Below, piece after piece: positions 34,247 through 43,326 of a stretch of DNA of 64,000 bases (its first letter is position 1; every line of letters begins with the position of its first letter). This DNA is from Halorubrum persicum (GTDB taxonomy: Archaea > Halobacteriota > Halobacteria > Halobacteriales > Haloferacaceae). A program made the position numbers and the translations under genes. Location: NCBI RefSeq assembly GCF_002727125.1, contig NZ_NHOA01000009.1:1-64000 (forward strand), in the 5' to 3' direction. The notes under the pieces are model-generated. The model saw only the letters and a program-made list of their open reading frames with translations. It was not told the origin of the DNA and made no database searches.

Positions 34247-35323
34247 ATGACCCCGCTGTCGACGGCGATGCCTCCGGGCGAGGTCGGCCTCCGCGTGGCG
34301 GCAGGCGTCGCCCTCATCCTGATCAACGCGTACTTCGTGGCGATCGAGTTCGGCCTGACGCGCCTCAGACAGTACCCCGAGTCGGAGATGGACACCCCCG
34401 GACTGCAGCGCGCGTGGGAGATGACGGACGATCTGGAGTTCTACCTGACGACCTGTCAGGTGTGGATCTCCGGGACGAGCATCGCGCTCGGTATCGTCGC
34501 GGAGCCGGGGCTCGCCGCGCTGTTCGCGCCGCTGTTCGAGAACACGGCGTTCGCGTCCGCCGGCGCGGGGTCGCTGCTCGGCTTTTTCATCATCAACATG
34601 GTCCACCTCACCCACGGCGAACAGACCCCGACGTACCTCGGCGTCGAGCGCTCGAAGCAGGTCGCGGAGTACGGCGCGCGGCCGCTGTACTGGTTCGCGT
34701 GGCTCATCTCCCCGGTGATCAAGGTCGGCGACTGGGTCGCGAAAGCCACCCTCAGGCTGTTCGGCGTCGAGATGACGGGGTCGTGGACGGAGGCCGAAAG
34801 CGAGGTGTTGGAGACGCGCGCGGAGCTCCGCAAGCGCCTCGGGTCGATGATGGAGGAGGTCGAACTCCCCGAGGAGCGGCGCCAGGAAGTGCTCAACGCC
34901 CTCGCCGTCGACGAGGTCGACGTGACCGAGATCATGACGCCAGTCGGCGAGATCGTCTCGCTGTCGACGGCCGCGTCGCCGGCCGAGAACTTCGACCGGA
35001 TCCGGGACACGCCGCACAGCCGCTTCCCGCTCGTGGGCGAGTCGCCGGAGGAGTTCGAGGGGATCGTGTACGCCCCCTCGATCGTCTCCAACTTCGAGGC
35101 CCTCCAGCGGGGGGACGTGACGTTCGCCGAGATCGCGGCGCCGCCGATGACGGTTTCGGCCGACGCCAACGCGAGCGACGCGTACGACCGGTTCCAAGCG
35201 GAGAACCAGGAGATCGCGCTCGTGCTCGGGGACGGCGAGACCGTCGGGCTCCTCACCGCGACCGACGCGCTGGAAGCGGTGATGGGACAGCTCGAGGACC
35301 CGCTCGACGCCGACGAGCTGTAG
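34247..35323 (+). CDS. CNNM/CorC-type membrane protein with CBS domains
   Basis: This 358-aa protein has a CNNM (DUF21) membrane domain of three to four helices (about 15-175, with EFGLTRLRQYPESE and NMVHLTHGEQTPTYLG). A pair of CBS domains follows (about 225-345, starting VDVTEIMTPVGEIVSLS). Related proteins export magnesium or other divalent cations, with the CBS pair sensing adenine nucleotides. The C-terminal CorC/HlyC domain of many bacterial members is absent. The gene stands alone between hisS and a convergent DoxX-type gene. Confidence 0.85.
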   Translation: MTPLSTAMPPGEVGLRVAAGVALILINAYFVAIEFGLTRLRQYPESEMDTPGLQRAWEMTDDLEFYLTTCQVWISGTSIALGIVAEPGLAALFAPLFENTAFASAGAGSLLGFFIINMVHLTHGEQTPTYLGVERSKQVAEYGARPLYWFAWLISPVIKVGDWVAKATLRLFGVEMTGSWTEAESEVLETRAELRKRLGSMMEEVELPEERRQEVLNALAVDEVDVTEIMTPVGEIVSLSTAASPAENFDRIRDTPHSRFPLVGESPEEFEGIVYAPSIVSNFEALQRGDVTFAEIAAPPMTVSADANASDAYDRFQAENQEIALVLGDGETVGLLTATDALEAVMGQLEDPLDADEL

Positions 35324-35343
35324 CGGCCCGCGCTCTGCGGGCC

Positions 35344-35757
35344 TCAGTTGAACGCCTCGCGCAGGAACACCAGCGCCCCGCCGAGCATCGCGAGGTTGCC
35401 GAAGAAGGCGAGCCGCTCGCCGCTCTTGTCGTCCTCGTCGGCGTTCCAGAAGTCGTGCATCGTCGCCGTCACCACCGTCAGGAAGGCGACGGCCGCGCCG
35501 GTCGCGATCCGCGGGAGCCGCCAGAGCGCGATCCCGACGCCCGCGGCCACCATCATCCCGGACGCGAACGGGGCGGCGAGATCGGGCGCCGGCACTCCCG
35601 CCGACTCGGCGTACTCGATCGTGTCGTCCATGTCGCGGAAGTCCTCGGAGGCCTGCGCGGCGAGGCCGACCCCGAGCAGGACGCGGCCGAGCCGCGAGGG
35701 CGCGTCTCCGGCGTCGGCTGGCGGTTCCGTCGGCTGTGTCGGGTCGTCGTCGGTCAT
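35344..35757 (-). CDS. DoxX-family small membrane protein
   Basis: This 137-aa protein has an acidic, Pro/Thr-rich N-terminus and four hydrophobic helices from about residue 25, with LGRVLLGVGLAAQASEDF, ASGMMVAAGVGIALW, FLTVVTATMHDFWN and FFGNLAMLGGALVFL. The last two segments, with MHDFW and GNLAMLGG, are the DoxX signature. The family is linked to quinone, sulfur or oxidative-stress chemistry, but no substrate can be read here. The ATG at 35757 follows a TATA box (ATTTATGT on the minus strand, about 35781-35788). The four-copy repeat at 35792-35843 lies just upstream of that box. Confidence 0.78.
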   Translation of the reverse strand: MTDDDPTQPTEPPADAGDAPSRLGRVLLGVGLAAQASEDFRDMDDTIEYAESAGVPAPDLAAPFASGMMVAAGVGIALWRLPRIATGAAVAFLTVVTATMHDFWNADEDDKSGERLAFFGNLAMLGGALVFLREAFN

Positions 35758-35791
35758 ACGTATACACACGGTAGCATGACACATAAATCGA

Positions 35792-35843
35792 CGTGCGAAG
35801 CCGGCGTGTGAAACCGGCGTGCGAAACCGGCGTGCAGAACCGG
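35792..35843. repeat. 13-bp tandem repeat, four copies, upstream of the DoxX promoter
   Basis: Units start at 35792, 35805, 35818 and 35831, each of the form CGTGNGAARCCGG with one or two changes (the last copy reads CGTGCAGAACCGG). They begin a few bases upstream of the TATA box of the minus-strand DoxX gene, in the region where activators or TFB contact DNA. Confidence 0.65.
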
Positions 35844-35882
35844 CGCGCGCGACGGCGTCGGGGGAGGGAGAAGCGAGACCGG

Positions 35883-36662
35883 CTATCCCCAGTTCCACCG
35901 GGCGTGGAGCCGGCGGACGGAGAGGTCGAGCCAGAAGCCGATGAAGCCGATCACCAGCATGATCGCCGGGATCTCCGCGTAAGAGAACCGGTCGCGGGCG
36001 TCGAGGATGAGGTAGCCCAACCCGGTGTTGACCCCGAGCATCTCCGCGGGGACGAGGATGATCCAGAGGATCCCGATCGAGAGGCGGATCCCGGTGAGCA
36101 TGTCCGGGATCACCGCGGGGACGACGACCCGGCGGAGCAGCGCGCGCGTGTCACCGCCGAGCGACTCGCCGACCGTGATCCAGTCGTCGTCGATGGTCCC
36201 GATCCCGTGAGCGGTGTTCAACACGATCGGCCAGAGGCCGGCCATGAACATGACGAACACCGCCGACCGGGTCCCCACGCCGAAGACGATGATGGCGATG
36301 GGGAACCACGCCAGCGGCGAGATCATCCGCATGAACTGGAACAGCACGGTCGTGGCGCGCTCGGCCGCCGCGAAGTAGCCGACGACGACCCCCACCGGGA
36401 GCCCGACCGCCAGACAGAGGCCGAGCGCGACCGCGAACCGGTAGAGGCTGACGAACACGTGGTCGTAGAACTCGGGCGACACCACCAGCTCCGCGAGGAC
36501 GGCGAACGTCGCCGCCGGCGCGAAGTTGGTGATGATGCCGCTGCCGAGCGCCGTCACCGTCCACCAGACGGCGAGGCCGACGAGGAGGCCGACCGCCGGC
36601 AGCAGGCGGTCGGTCTCCCCGAGCAGCTCAGAACCGTATCGTCTCTTGTCTCTCGTAGCCAT
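35883..36662 (-). CDS. ABC transporter permease, NitT/TauT (SsuC-like) type
   Basis: This 259-aa permease has six membrane helices. The coupling-helix (EAA) motif that contacts the ATPase is visible as GESLGGDTRALLRRVVVPAVIPDMLTG in the second half; the family usually reads EAAxxxGA here. The closest general type is SsuC/TauC for sulfonates, taurine or nitrate. It is the last gene of a four-gene operon, and its ATG lies 35 bp inside the end of the preceding binding-protein gene. Confidence 0.9.
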   Translation of the reverse strand: MATRDKRRYGSELLGETDRLLPAVGLLVGLAVWWTVTALGSGIITNFAPAATFAVLAELVVSPEFYDHVFVSLYRFAVALGLCLAVGLPVGVVVGYFAAAERATTVLFQFMRMISPLAWFPIAIIVFGVGTRSAVFVMFMAGLWPIVLNTAHGIGTIDDDWITVGESLGGDTRALLRRVVVPAVIPDMLTGIRLSIGILWIILVPAEMLGVNTGLGYLILDARDRFSYAEIPAIMLVIGFIGFWLDLSVRRLHARWNWG

Positions 36663-37944
36663 CTTCTTCAGGTACGTCGAACGCCGGCGGTCCGCCGGTG
36701 CCTTCCAGCGCTGTGCGAACGGGGTCGTACGCGACGAGGTCGTCGGCGACGGTCGCGGGGTCGAGCTCGTCGAGGAAGGCGTCCTCGCCCTCCACGCGCG
36801 TCTCGCTCATGCGGCGGATCAGCTCCTCCGTGTACGACGGGTACGGGTACGGGTAGAAGCCGATGCGGTCGATGTCCCAGTCGGCGTTCCGGATCGCGCC
36901 CGACTCGAGGTACGGCTCGTGCTCGTCGTAGTGCGTGAGCGCGCGGTCGATCGGCTCCGGCCCCTGCGGGAGCAGGCCGCTCCCCTCAGAGGAGAGCAGC
37001 CGCGCCGCCGCCGACCGGTTCTCGCGGAGGTACTGTTGGGCGTCGACGAGCCCGCCCATCACGTCGGTCGTCCACTCGGGCTGCGACTGCACCAGCTCCT
37101 CGCGCATCACGACGACGCAGCAGGCGTGCTCGCGCCAGACGTCGCCGGTGAACCGCAGTATCTTGCCGCCGGCGTCGAGCTCGCCGATCGCGTTGAACGG
37201 CTCGGCGACGATGTACCCCTCGATGGAGCCGTTTTCGAGCGCCGCGGGCATGTCCGGCGGGGGCGTCACGACGAGGTTCACCTCGTCGTCCGCCACGGCG
37301 TCCGCCGAGGAGTCGGTCCGGGGCGTGAGCCCGTGCTCGCGGAGACCCATCTGGAGGATCACGTTGTGGATCGAGTACCAGAACGGGACGGCGACGGTGC
37401 CGCCGCCGAGGTCCGACCACTCGTCGATCTCCTGCTGGACGGTGAGCGCGGAGCCGTCCGTGTGGTCCCACGCGACGACCTGCACGTTCGCGTCCAGCTC
37501 GTCGCCGTAGCGCATCCACACCGTCATCGGCATGAGGAAGTGCGCGACGTTCACCTCGCCGGAGAGGAACGCCTCCGCGAGGTCCGACCAGCCGCGGAAC
37601 AGGGTTGGCTCCGCGGCGTCGACGCCGTGGTCGGCGAAGTGGTCGTTGGCGTACCCCGTCAGGAGGGGCGCCGCGTCCGTGATCGGGAGGTAGCCGATCT
37701 CCGCGGTCGGCGGGCCGTCGCCGCCGCCGCTCCCGCCGCCGAGACAGCCGGCGGTCGAGCCGACGCCGGCCGCCGCGAGCGACGCCAGCCCGGAGTCCTT
37801 CATGAACTCGCGCCGCGAGAGCCCGCTCGTGCGGGCCTTCTCCGACGGGTTCCGCCAGCCGGCGCCGCCGACGAGTTCGCGCGCGCTCGCCGCGACGTCG
37901 GGGTCGACGCTGTCGTCGCGGTTTGCGGAGTGTTCGTGCGTCAT
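36628..37944 (-). CDS. exported substrate-binding lipoprotein of a NitT/TauT ABC transporter
   Basis: This 438-aa binding protein has a twin-arginine signal (LSRREFMKDSGL) at about residues 43-54 and a lipobox (TAGCLGG). It is preceded by an unusually long charged N-terminal extension. The mature part is of the NrtA/SsuA type: EIGYLPITDAAPLL, VNVAHFLMPMTVW, WYSIHNVILQMGL and EPFNAIGELDAGG. The NrtA-like IHN and EPFNA text suggests a nitrate-, bicarbonate- or sulfonate-like anion. The start ATG overlaps the stop of the ATPase gene by 4 bp. A Gly/Ser-rich linker follows the lipid-anchor cysteine. Confidence 0.9.
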   Translation of the reverse strand: MTHEHSANRDDSVDPDVAASARELVGGAGWRNPSEKARTSGLSRREFMKDSGLASLAAAGVGSTAGCLGGGSGGGDGPPTAEIGYLPITDAAPLLTGYANDHFADHGVDAAEPTLFRGWSDLAEAFLSGEVNVAHFLMPMTVWMRYGDELDANVQVVAWDHTDGSALTVQQEIDEWSDLGGGTVAVPFWYSIHNVILQMGLREHGLTPRTDSSADAVADDEVNLVVTPPPDMPAALENGSIEGYIVAEPFNAIGELDAGGKILRFTGDVWREHACCVVVMREELVQSQPEWTTDVMGGLVDAQQYLRENRSAAARLLSSEGSGLLPQGPEPIDRALTHYDEHEPYLESGAIRNADWDIDRIGFYPYPYPSYTEELIRRMSETRVEGEDAFLDELDPATVADDLVAYDPVRTALEGTGGPPAFDVPEEDGYERQETIRF

Positions 37945-38804
37945 TCGAGCCCCACCGCCTCCAGGCGTTCGAAGGTCGCCGCGCGCTCCGCGAGGAACGC
38001 CTCGTCGTCGCGCGAGCGCGTCTCGCTGTCGATCCGCTCGACGTGTTCGATGCCGGCGGGGACCGGCCCCATGATCGCGACGCGGTCGCCGAGGTACACC
38101 GCCTCGTCGATGTCGTGGGTGACGAAGACGGCGGTGACGCCGAGCTCGTCGACGATCCGGAGCAGCTCGTCCTGCAGCTCCATCTTCGTCAGCTGGTCGA
38201 GCGCGGAGAACGGCTCGTCCAGCAGCAGCACGTCGGGGTCGTTCGCGAGGGTCCGCGCGAGCGACGCGCGCTGCGCCATCCCGCCGGACAGGTCGGACGT
38301 GTCGGCGTCGGCGACGCCGTCGAGTCCGACCAGTTCGAGCAGCTCGTCGACGTGGTCGGCGTCGGGCGTCTCGCCGCGGAGGCGCGGGCCGATCTCGACG
38401 TTCTCGCGCACCGAGAGCCACGGGTAGAGGAGCGGGTCCTGAAAGACGACGCCCCACCGGTAGTCGGGGCCCGTCACCGCCTCGCCGTCGATCTCGACGC
38501 GGCCGTCGGTCGGCTCTTCGAGTCCCGCGAGCAGGTGCAGCAGCGTCGTCTTGCCGCAGCCGGACGGGCCGAGCAGACAGCAGACCTCGCCGGGCGCGAC
38601 CCGGAGGTCGAGCCCGTCGAAGACGAGGGTGTCGTCGTACCGCTTCGTGAGGTCGCCGGCGACGATCGGCGCCGCGTCGGCGGCGTGACGACCGACCGTC
38701 TCGGCACCGTCGGCGGCGGCGCCGACCGGGGACGCGGCGTCGGACCGGCCACCGGACCCGTCAGCGTCATCGTCGGCCGCCGCCGGACGGGACTCGAGGG
38801 ACAT
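37941..38804 (-). CDS. ABC transporter ATPase of the NitT/TauT operon
   Basis: This 287-aa ATPase has Walker A LLGPSGCGKTTLL, Q-loop GVVFQDPLLYPW, signature DLSGGMAQRASLARTL, Walker B VLLLDEPFSALD and H-loop VFVTHDIDEA, all intact. The first 45 residues form an acidic/Ala-rich extension not needed for the fold. The order and spacing (3 bp after the first gene, 4-bp overlap with the next) show one transcript. It energises import through the permease at 35883-36662. Confidence 0.94.
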   Translation of the reverse strand: MSLESRPAAADDDADGSGGRSDAASPVGAAADGAETVGRHAADAAPIVAGDLTKRYDDTLVFDGLDLRVAPGEVCCLLGPSGCGKTTLLHLLAGLEEPTDGRVEIDGEAVTGPDYRWGVVFQDPLLYPWLSVRENVEIGPRLRGETPDADHVDELLELVGLDGVADADTSDLSGGMAQRASLARTLANDPDVLLLDEPFSALDQLTKMELQDELLRIVDELGVTAVFVTHDIDEAVYLGDRVAIMGPVPAGIEHVERIDSETRSRDDEAFLAERAATFERLEAVGLE

Positions 38805-38807
38805 CGG

Positions 38808-39761
38808 TTAGTCCGCCGTCGCCTCGGGCTCGTCTTCCTCGGACTCGGCCTCGTCGTCCGGGATGACGCCCTCGTTATCGAGCTCCTCTGCGGTGCCGAT
38901 GTCGGCGTCGTCCGGGACGAATCCCTTCTCGCGCATCCACTCCGTCGTCGCGCCGATCCGGTCCTCGTCGGGGGCGCGCACGGGGAGGAACTCGCGGAGC
39001 TCGAACTCCTCGCGGAGCCGCTCGAAGTTCACGTCGTCGAAGGCCGCCTTGTCGGCCGCCTCGTCCTCGAGGAGCGCGACGTAGCGGTCGGTGTACCCGT
39101 CGAGGTCGTCGTTGATGTCGGCGACCGCGCGGTTCAGCGCCGCGAGGAACCCCTCCAGCTTCTCCGGGTCGGGCTGCTCGCGCGTCGTGATGGCGGCGCG
39201 GCACGGGCCGTCGAACACCTCCTTCAGCTCCTCGTCGTAGCGGCCGAGGGTGACGAACGGCTCCAGCACCGCGATGGAGTCGACCTCGCCGTCCTTCACC
39301 GCGTCGAAGCGGTCCTCGGCCTCGCCAACGTGTTCGAGGACGATCTCGTCGTCCTCGAACCCCTCGTTCTCCAGCATCTCCCGCATCGAGTAGAACGAGG
39401 TGGCGTACTTGTTGATCCCGACGGAGCGGCCGCGCAGGTCGTCGATCGTCTCCGCGTCGTCGGCGGCGTCGACGAAGACGACGCGGTCCCACTCGCTGTA
39501 GGAGCCGACGATGTCGCGGTCGGTCTCGGAGACCTCCTGCACCGCGTTCCACTCGCAGACGCCGTGGGTGCCGCCGTCCTCGTCCATGTCGTCCCACCAG
39601 TCGGCGTCGAAGGCGTTCTCGCCCTCGAACTCCTGCGTCCCCGGCGCGAAGTACGAGAGGTCGGCGTCGACGCCCTCGTCCTCGAAGTACCCGTTCTCCT
39701 CCGCCACGTCCTGCACGAGTCTCCACGTGAAGTATTCGTGGGAGACATTGAGATCTGACAT
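38808..39761 (-). CDS. NMT1/THI5-like binding protein without signal peptide, first gene of the ABC operon
   Basis: This 317-aa protein has the periplasmic-binding-protein fold of the NMT1/SsuA group: VAEENGYFEDEGVDADL, DLRGRSVGINKYAT, VGEAEDRFDAVKDGEVDS and VLEPFVTLGRY. It begins MSDLNVSHEYFTWRLVQD, with no Sec or Tat signal and no lipobox, so it should stay in the cytoplasm. It is very acidic, especially in its last 25 residues. The cysteine cluster of yeast-type THI5 pyrimidine synthases is missing. It may sense or bind the imported solute inside the cell, or be an enzyme derived from a binding protein. A TATA-like element (ACAATAAAACC on the minus strand) lies 10-25 bp upstream. Confidence 0.75.
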   Translation of the reverse strand: MSDLNVSHEYFTWRLVQDVAEENGYFEDEGVDADLSYFAPGTQEFEGENAFDADWWDDMDEDGGTHGVCEWNAVQEVSETDRDIVGSYSEWDRVVFVDAADDAETIDDLRGRSVGINKYATSFYSMREMLENEGFEDDEIVLEHVGEAEDRFDAVKDGEVDSIAVLEPFVTLGRYDEELKEVFDGPCRAAITTREQPDPEKLEGFLAALNRAVADINDDLDGYTDRYVALLEDEAADKAAFDDVNFERLREEFELREFLPVRAPDEDRIGATTEWMREKGFVPDDADIGTAEELDNEGVIPDDEAESEEDEPEATAD

Positions 39762-40007
39762 CGAATGTCTCTTGGTTTTATTGTAAGGTATAGCTCCGGA
39801 AACCGACAAGCATGAGCGGTGAAACCGTCTTCGCGCAAATGTTGCGACGGCCGACGAGCCTCGTTCATTGACGCTTCGACAGAATCACCGTAACGTCCCG
39901 CTACGTCCCGAGACACGCCCGTTCTGCGGCAGCGACCGTGAGCCGTTCGCACTCGGGAAATCGGCAACATTTATCTCATCCTGCGTCGCTGGAGAGAAGT
40001 CGGCCAC
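39762..40007. other. promoter region of the ABC operon
   Basis: This 246-bp gap lies upstream of the first ABC gene and downstream of the Nmad3-like gene. Apart from the operon's TATA element near 39775-39785 I see no gene and no strong repeat. Confidence 0.4.
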
Positions 40008-40796
40008 TCAGCCCTTCTCAATGCGATTCAGCAGGGTTTCGGTCGCGTCGGCGTCGAACGACATGGGTCGTCGCCACCACGGCCCCTTCCCGGAGTCGCT
40101 GGAGAGCGCCGTGACGAGGCGGTTCGCGTCCGCGCCAGCCTCGGGCGTGCTCAGCGGGACGACGCGCTCGAAGAGCCCGGAGGCCGTCGGGTCGCCGGCG
40201 ACGACGACCCGCGCGTCGAACGGGTCGCGCTTCAGGTGGGCGTTGGTCGGCGCGAGCGCGGCCGCCGCGTCGCGGTCGACGGCGCGGTCGCCGTCACCGA
40301 CCGCGAGCACCCGCTCGACGCGGATCCCGGCGAAGAGGTACGCGCCCCAGTCGGGCGCGATGTCGTCGTCGGGATCGAGGCCGCCGGCGTCCGCGTCGCG
40401 ACCGCCGGTCTCGCCCGGTCCGACCCACCCGTGGGGGCGCAGCGACAGCGTCGCGTAGAAGAACAGCCAGTCGCCCGGTTCGAGGCCGGCGATCCGACCG
40501 GCCTTCACGCCGTGGGGGTCGCCGTAGGTCGCGCGGTCGCGGCCGTGGACGCCGGGGAATTCCGGATCCATGTGGACCGGGGTCTCGCGCAGGTCGGCGG
40601 GCACCGCGAAGGGGAGATCGAGGTCGCCGTAGGTCGGGAGGGGTTCGTCCACCGGGAACCGCTCGCGCGGGAGCGTCGCCGCCGACTCCGGGATCGGCAC
40701 GTACGCGAACGACCCGTCGGGGTAGACGGGGCCGCGGAAGCCGGGTTGGTTCGTGTTGGCGGCGACGTTGACGGCGACGGCGCGGGGGTCGGTCAC
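40008..40796 (-). CDS. Nmad3-like (nucleotide-modification-associated domain) protein
   Basis: This 262-aa protein begins with AVNVAANTNQPGFRGPVYPD followed by FAYVPIPE, text typical of the Nmad3 domain. A second conserved stretch is HVKAGRI-like (DPHGVKAGRIAGLEPGDWLFFYATL). Nmad domains were defined by their occurrence near DNA-modification genes in phages and bacteria, and no reaction has been shown. No methyltransferase or modification gene lies nearby here. It is 22 bp downstream of the DJ-1/PfpI gene on the same strand, so the two may be co-transcribed. Confidence 0.7.
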   Translation of the reverse strand: MTDPRAVAVNVAANTNQPGFRGPVYPDGSFAYVPIPESAATLPRERFPVDEPLPTYGDLDLPFAVPADLRETPVHMDPEFPGVHGRDRATYGDPHGVKAGRIAGLEPGDWLFFYATLSLRPHGWVGPGETGGRDADAGGLDPDDDIAPDWGAYLFAGIRVERVLAVGDGDRAVDRDAAAALAPTNAHLKRDPFDARVVVAGDPTASGLFERVVPLSTPEAGADANRLVTALSSDSGKGPWWRRPMSFDADATETLLNRIEKG

Positions 40797-40818
40797 GAAA
40801 AGCGGGGATCCGGGCGCG

Positions 40819-41412
40819 TCAGTCCACCGCGGGGGCGGGCGTGCCGTGTTCGATCTCGGTGCCGAGCAGGTCGAGGAACTGCGCGATCCACTCGGGGTGG
40901 TCGGGCCACGCCTGCCCCGTGACGAGGTTCCCGTCGGTCGTCACGCCGTCGACCCACGAGCAGCCGGCGGCCTCGACCTCGGGCCTGACCGCGGGGTAGG
41001 CGGTGAGCTCGTAGCCGTCGAGCACGCCCGCGGCCGCGAGGATCTGCGGACCGTGACAGATCGACGCGACCGGCTTGTCGGCCTCGAAGAAGTGCCGCAC
41101 CGCGTCGAGCACCTCCTCGTACCCCCGCAGGTACTCGGGCGCGCGCCCGCCGGGGACCACCAGCGCGTCGTACTCCGTCGGGTCGATCTCGTCGAATCCG
41201 TGGGTGAGTTCGAAGTCGTGACCGCGGGTCTCCAAGTACGTCTGGTCGCCCCGGAAGTCGTGGATCGCGGTCTTGACCGTCTCTCCGTCCGCCTTCTCCG
41301 GACAGACGGCGTGGATCTCGTGGCCGACCGCCTGCAGCGCCTGGAACGGAACCATGATCTCGTAGTCTTCGCCGAAGTCCCCGACGATCATCAGTATCTG
41401 TTGTCCCGTCAT
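40819..41412 (-). CDS. DJ-1/PfpI-family protein
   Basis: This 197-aa protein has the class I glutamine-amidotransferase-like fold. The nucleophile-elbow cysteine is in [15 protein letters not shown], with the preceding Glu in [15 protein letters not shown] and the [15 protein letters not shown] strand. This Cys-His pair is that of PfpI-type proteases, deglycases and glyoxalase III-like enzymes. The start [18 protein letters not shown] is standard. It is probably co-transcribed with the Nmad3-like gene downstream. The exact activity is uncertain within the family. Confidence 0.88.
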   Translation of the reverse strand: MTGQQILMIVGDFGEDYEIMVPFQALQAVGHEIHAVCPEKADGETVKTAIHDFRGDQTYLETRGHDFELTHGFDEIDPTEYDALVVPGGRAPEYLRGYEEVLDAVRHFFEADKPVASICHGPQILAAAGVLDGYELTAYPAVRPEVEAAGCSWVDGVTTDGNLVTGQAWPDHPEWIAQFLDLLGTEIEHGTPAPAVD

Positions 41413-41555
41413 ATGTACAACACCACCGCCACCTACGTCCCGATCGGTCATAACGGTACTGGCAGGTGGTGGCACGGCTCGAGGCAAACGATATCACGAC
41501 GCAGCCGCTCGATCGACGCGCGTCCGAGGAGGTGCGGACGCTTTCGCGCCGTCGT

Positions 41556-42464
41556 TCAGACGCCGCGGCCCTGCAGCTGCTCCTCTTCGCTCATGTCCTC
41601 GTTCGACTGACCCTTCATCCCCTTGCCGATGCCGGAGGCGATGTCGGCGAGTTCGTCGGGGTCGTCCCAGTTGTTGACGGCCTCGACGATCGCGTTCCCC
41701 ATCTCGACCGGGTCCTCCGCGCCGAAGATACCGGAGCCGACGAAGATGCCGTCACACCCGTGGTGCATCATCAGGGCGGCGTCGGCGGGCGTCGCGATGC
41801 CGCCGGCCGCGAAGTTGACGACCGGGAGTCGACCGGCCTCGGCGGTCTCGTGGACCAGATCGCGGGGGGCGCCGTGTTCGCGGGCCCACTTCTCTCGCTC
41901 CTCGTGGTTGAGCCCGGTGAGCGTCCGGATCTGGTTTTTGATCGTGCGCTGGTGTTGGACGGCCTGATTCACGTCGCCGGTGCCGGCCTCGCCCTTCGTT
42001 CGGATCATCGCCGCGCCCTCGCGGATGCGGCGGAGCGCCTCGGGGAGGTTCCGGGCGCCGCAGACGAACGGCGACGCGAACTCCCGCTTGTCGATGTGGT
42101 ACTCGTCGTCGGCGGGCGTGAGCACCTCCGACTCGTCGATCATGTCGACGCCGAGCGACTCGAGAATATCCGCCTCCTTGCGGTGGCCGATCCGGGATTT
42201 CCCCATCACCGGGATCGACACCTCCTCGATGATCTCGGTGACGTTCTGCGGGTCGGGCATCCGCGCGACGCCGCCGCGCTTGCGGATGTCGGCCGGGACC
42301 GCTTCGAGCGCCATCACCGCGACAGCGCCGGCGTCCTCCGCGATCCGCGCCTGCTCGCGGGTGACGACGTCCATGATCACGCCGCCCTTCTGCATCCGCG
42401 CGAAGCCGCGCTTGACTAGGTCGGTCCCCCGCTTCAGCTCCTCCAGATCCGTGGCCTCTGCCAT
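41556..42464 (-). CDS. pdxS: pyridoxal 5'-phosphate synthase lyase subunit
   Basis: This 302-aa TIM-barrel enzyme makes PLP from ribose 5-phosphate, glyceraldehyde 3-phosphate and ammonia supplied by PdxT. Highly conserved text includes [63 protein letters not shown] and [14 protein letters not shown]. Both active-site lysines lie in these blocks. The family is among the most conserved known, so the call is secure. pdxT is not in the window. The TATA box GTTAAGT (minus strand, about 42487-42493) fits a start at 42464. Confidence 0.97.
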   Translation of the reverse strand: MAEATDLEELKRGTDLVKRGFARMQKGGVIMDVVTREQARIAEDAGAVAVMALEAVPADIRKRGGVARMPDPQNVTEIIEEVSIPVMGKSRIGHRKEADILESLGVDMIDESEVLTPADDEYHIDKREFASPFVCGARNLPEALRRIREGAAMIRTKGEAGTGDVNQAVQHQRTIKNQIRTLTGLNHEEREKWAREHGAPRDLVHETAEAGRLPVVNFAAGGIATPADAALMMHHGCDGIFVGSGIFGAEDPVEMGNAIVEAVNNWDDPDELADIASGIGKGMKGQSNEDMSEEEQLQGRGV

Positions 42465-42609
42465 GTCCGATCGGTGGGCCGCCGGCCACTTAACGGGTCG
42501 CTTTACCCGGAGTTGGAGGGGTATCGTCGGGTCGGTCCCGGAGCGTCGGCGCCGACCGGATTCCCGAGCGATCGCAACCGCGAAGGCCCTCGGGGGCGAG
42601 ACGCGAGCC

Positions 42610-43299
42610 GTGACGACCGGAGCCATCCTCGCCGGGGGGCGCTCGACGCGCTTCGGCGACCGCGATAAGGCGACCACCCCGCTCGCGGGCGTCCCCATGG
42701 TCCGCCGCGTCGCGGACCGGCTCGCCGGCGACGCCGACCCGGTTCCGCCGGGTGCCGACCGCGCCGCCGGCGGCGACCCGATCGTCGACGAGCTCGTGAT
42801 CAGCTGTCGCCCCGATCAGCGGGAGGCGATCGCCAGCGCGCTCGGGGGGCTCTCGCTCCCGCTCCGCTGGGCGATCGACGACGAGGCGGGTCTGGGGCCG
42901 GTCGCGGGGATCCAGAACGCCTGCCGGACCGCCGCCGCCGAGTACGTCGCCGTCGTCGCCTGCGACATGCCGTTCGTCGACCCGTCGTTTCTCGCGGGGC
43001 TCACCGACGACGCCGCGGGACGCGACGCCGCGATCCCCCGGCTCGACGACGGCTGGCTCCAGACGACGCAGGCGGTGTACCGCGCGGAGCCGATGGCGGC
43101 CGCCTGCGAGCGCGCCCTGGCCCGGGGCGACCGAAAAGTGCTGGCGCCGATCGACGGGCTCGACCGCGTCGTGGTTGGCGACGCCGCGATCCGCGAGCGC
43201 ACCGCGGAGCGGACGTTCACCAACGTCAACACGCGGACGGAGCTCGCGGAGGCGGAGGCCGTGGTCTCGGAGGCCCTCACCGACACCGACGCCCGGTGA
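42610..43299 (+). CDS. mobA: molybdenum cofactor guanylyltransferase
   Basis: This 229-aa nucleotidyltransferase joins GMP to molybdopterin to form the guanine dinucleotide cofactor used by DMSO-reductase-family enzymes such as nitrate reductase. The Gly-rich nucleotide loop [17 protein letters not shown] starts at residue 5. The metal-binding Asp is in [10 protein letters not shown], and NVNTRTEL is a typical C-terminal motif. The GTG at 42610 is chosen because it puts the nucleotide loop at the N-terminus, and no ATG is available without overlapping pdxS. A 30-residue insertion follows the first helix. It would support molybdoenzymes of anaerobic respiration, in line with the nirK island elsewhere in the window. 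Confidence 0.85.
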   Translation: MTTGAILAGGRSTRFGDRDKATTPLAGVPMVRRVADRLAGDADPVPPGADRAAGGDPIVDELVISCRPDQREAIASALGGLSLPLRWAIDDEAGLGPVAGIQNACRTAAAEYVAVVACDMPFVDPSFLAGLTDDAAGRDAAIPRLDDGWLQTTQAVYRAEPMAAACERALARGDRKVLAPIDGLDRVVVGDAAIRERTAERTFTNVNTRTELAEAEAVVSEALTDTDAR

Positions 43300-43326
43300 T
43301 CGAACGGGGGTGTCGAACGCCCGCCG

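Noticed and set aside
38808-39761. THI5-type pyrimidine synthase
   Set aside because: The binding-protein fold and lack of signal peptide fit, but the cysteine cluster and catalytic-histidine context of THI5 enzymes are absent, so I kept the general NMT1/SsuA-like call.
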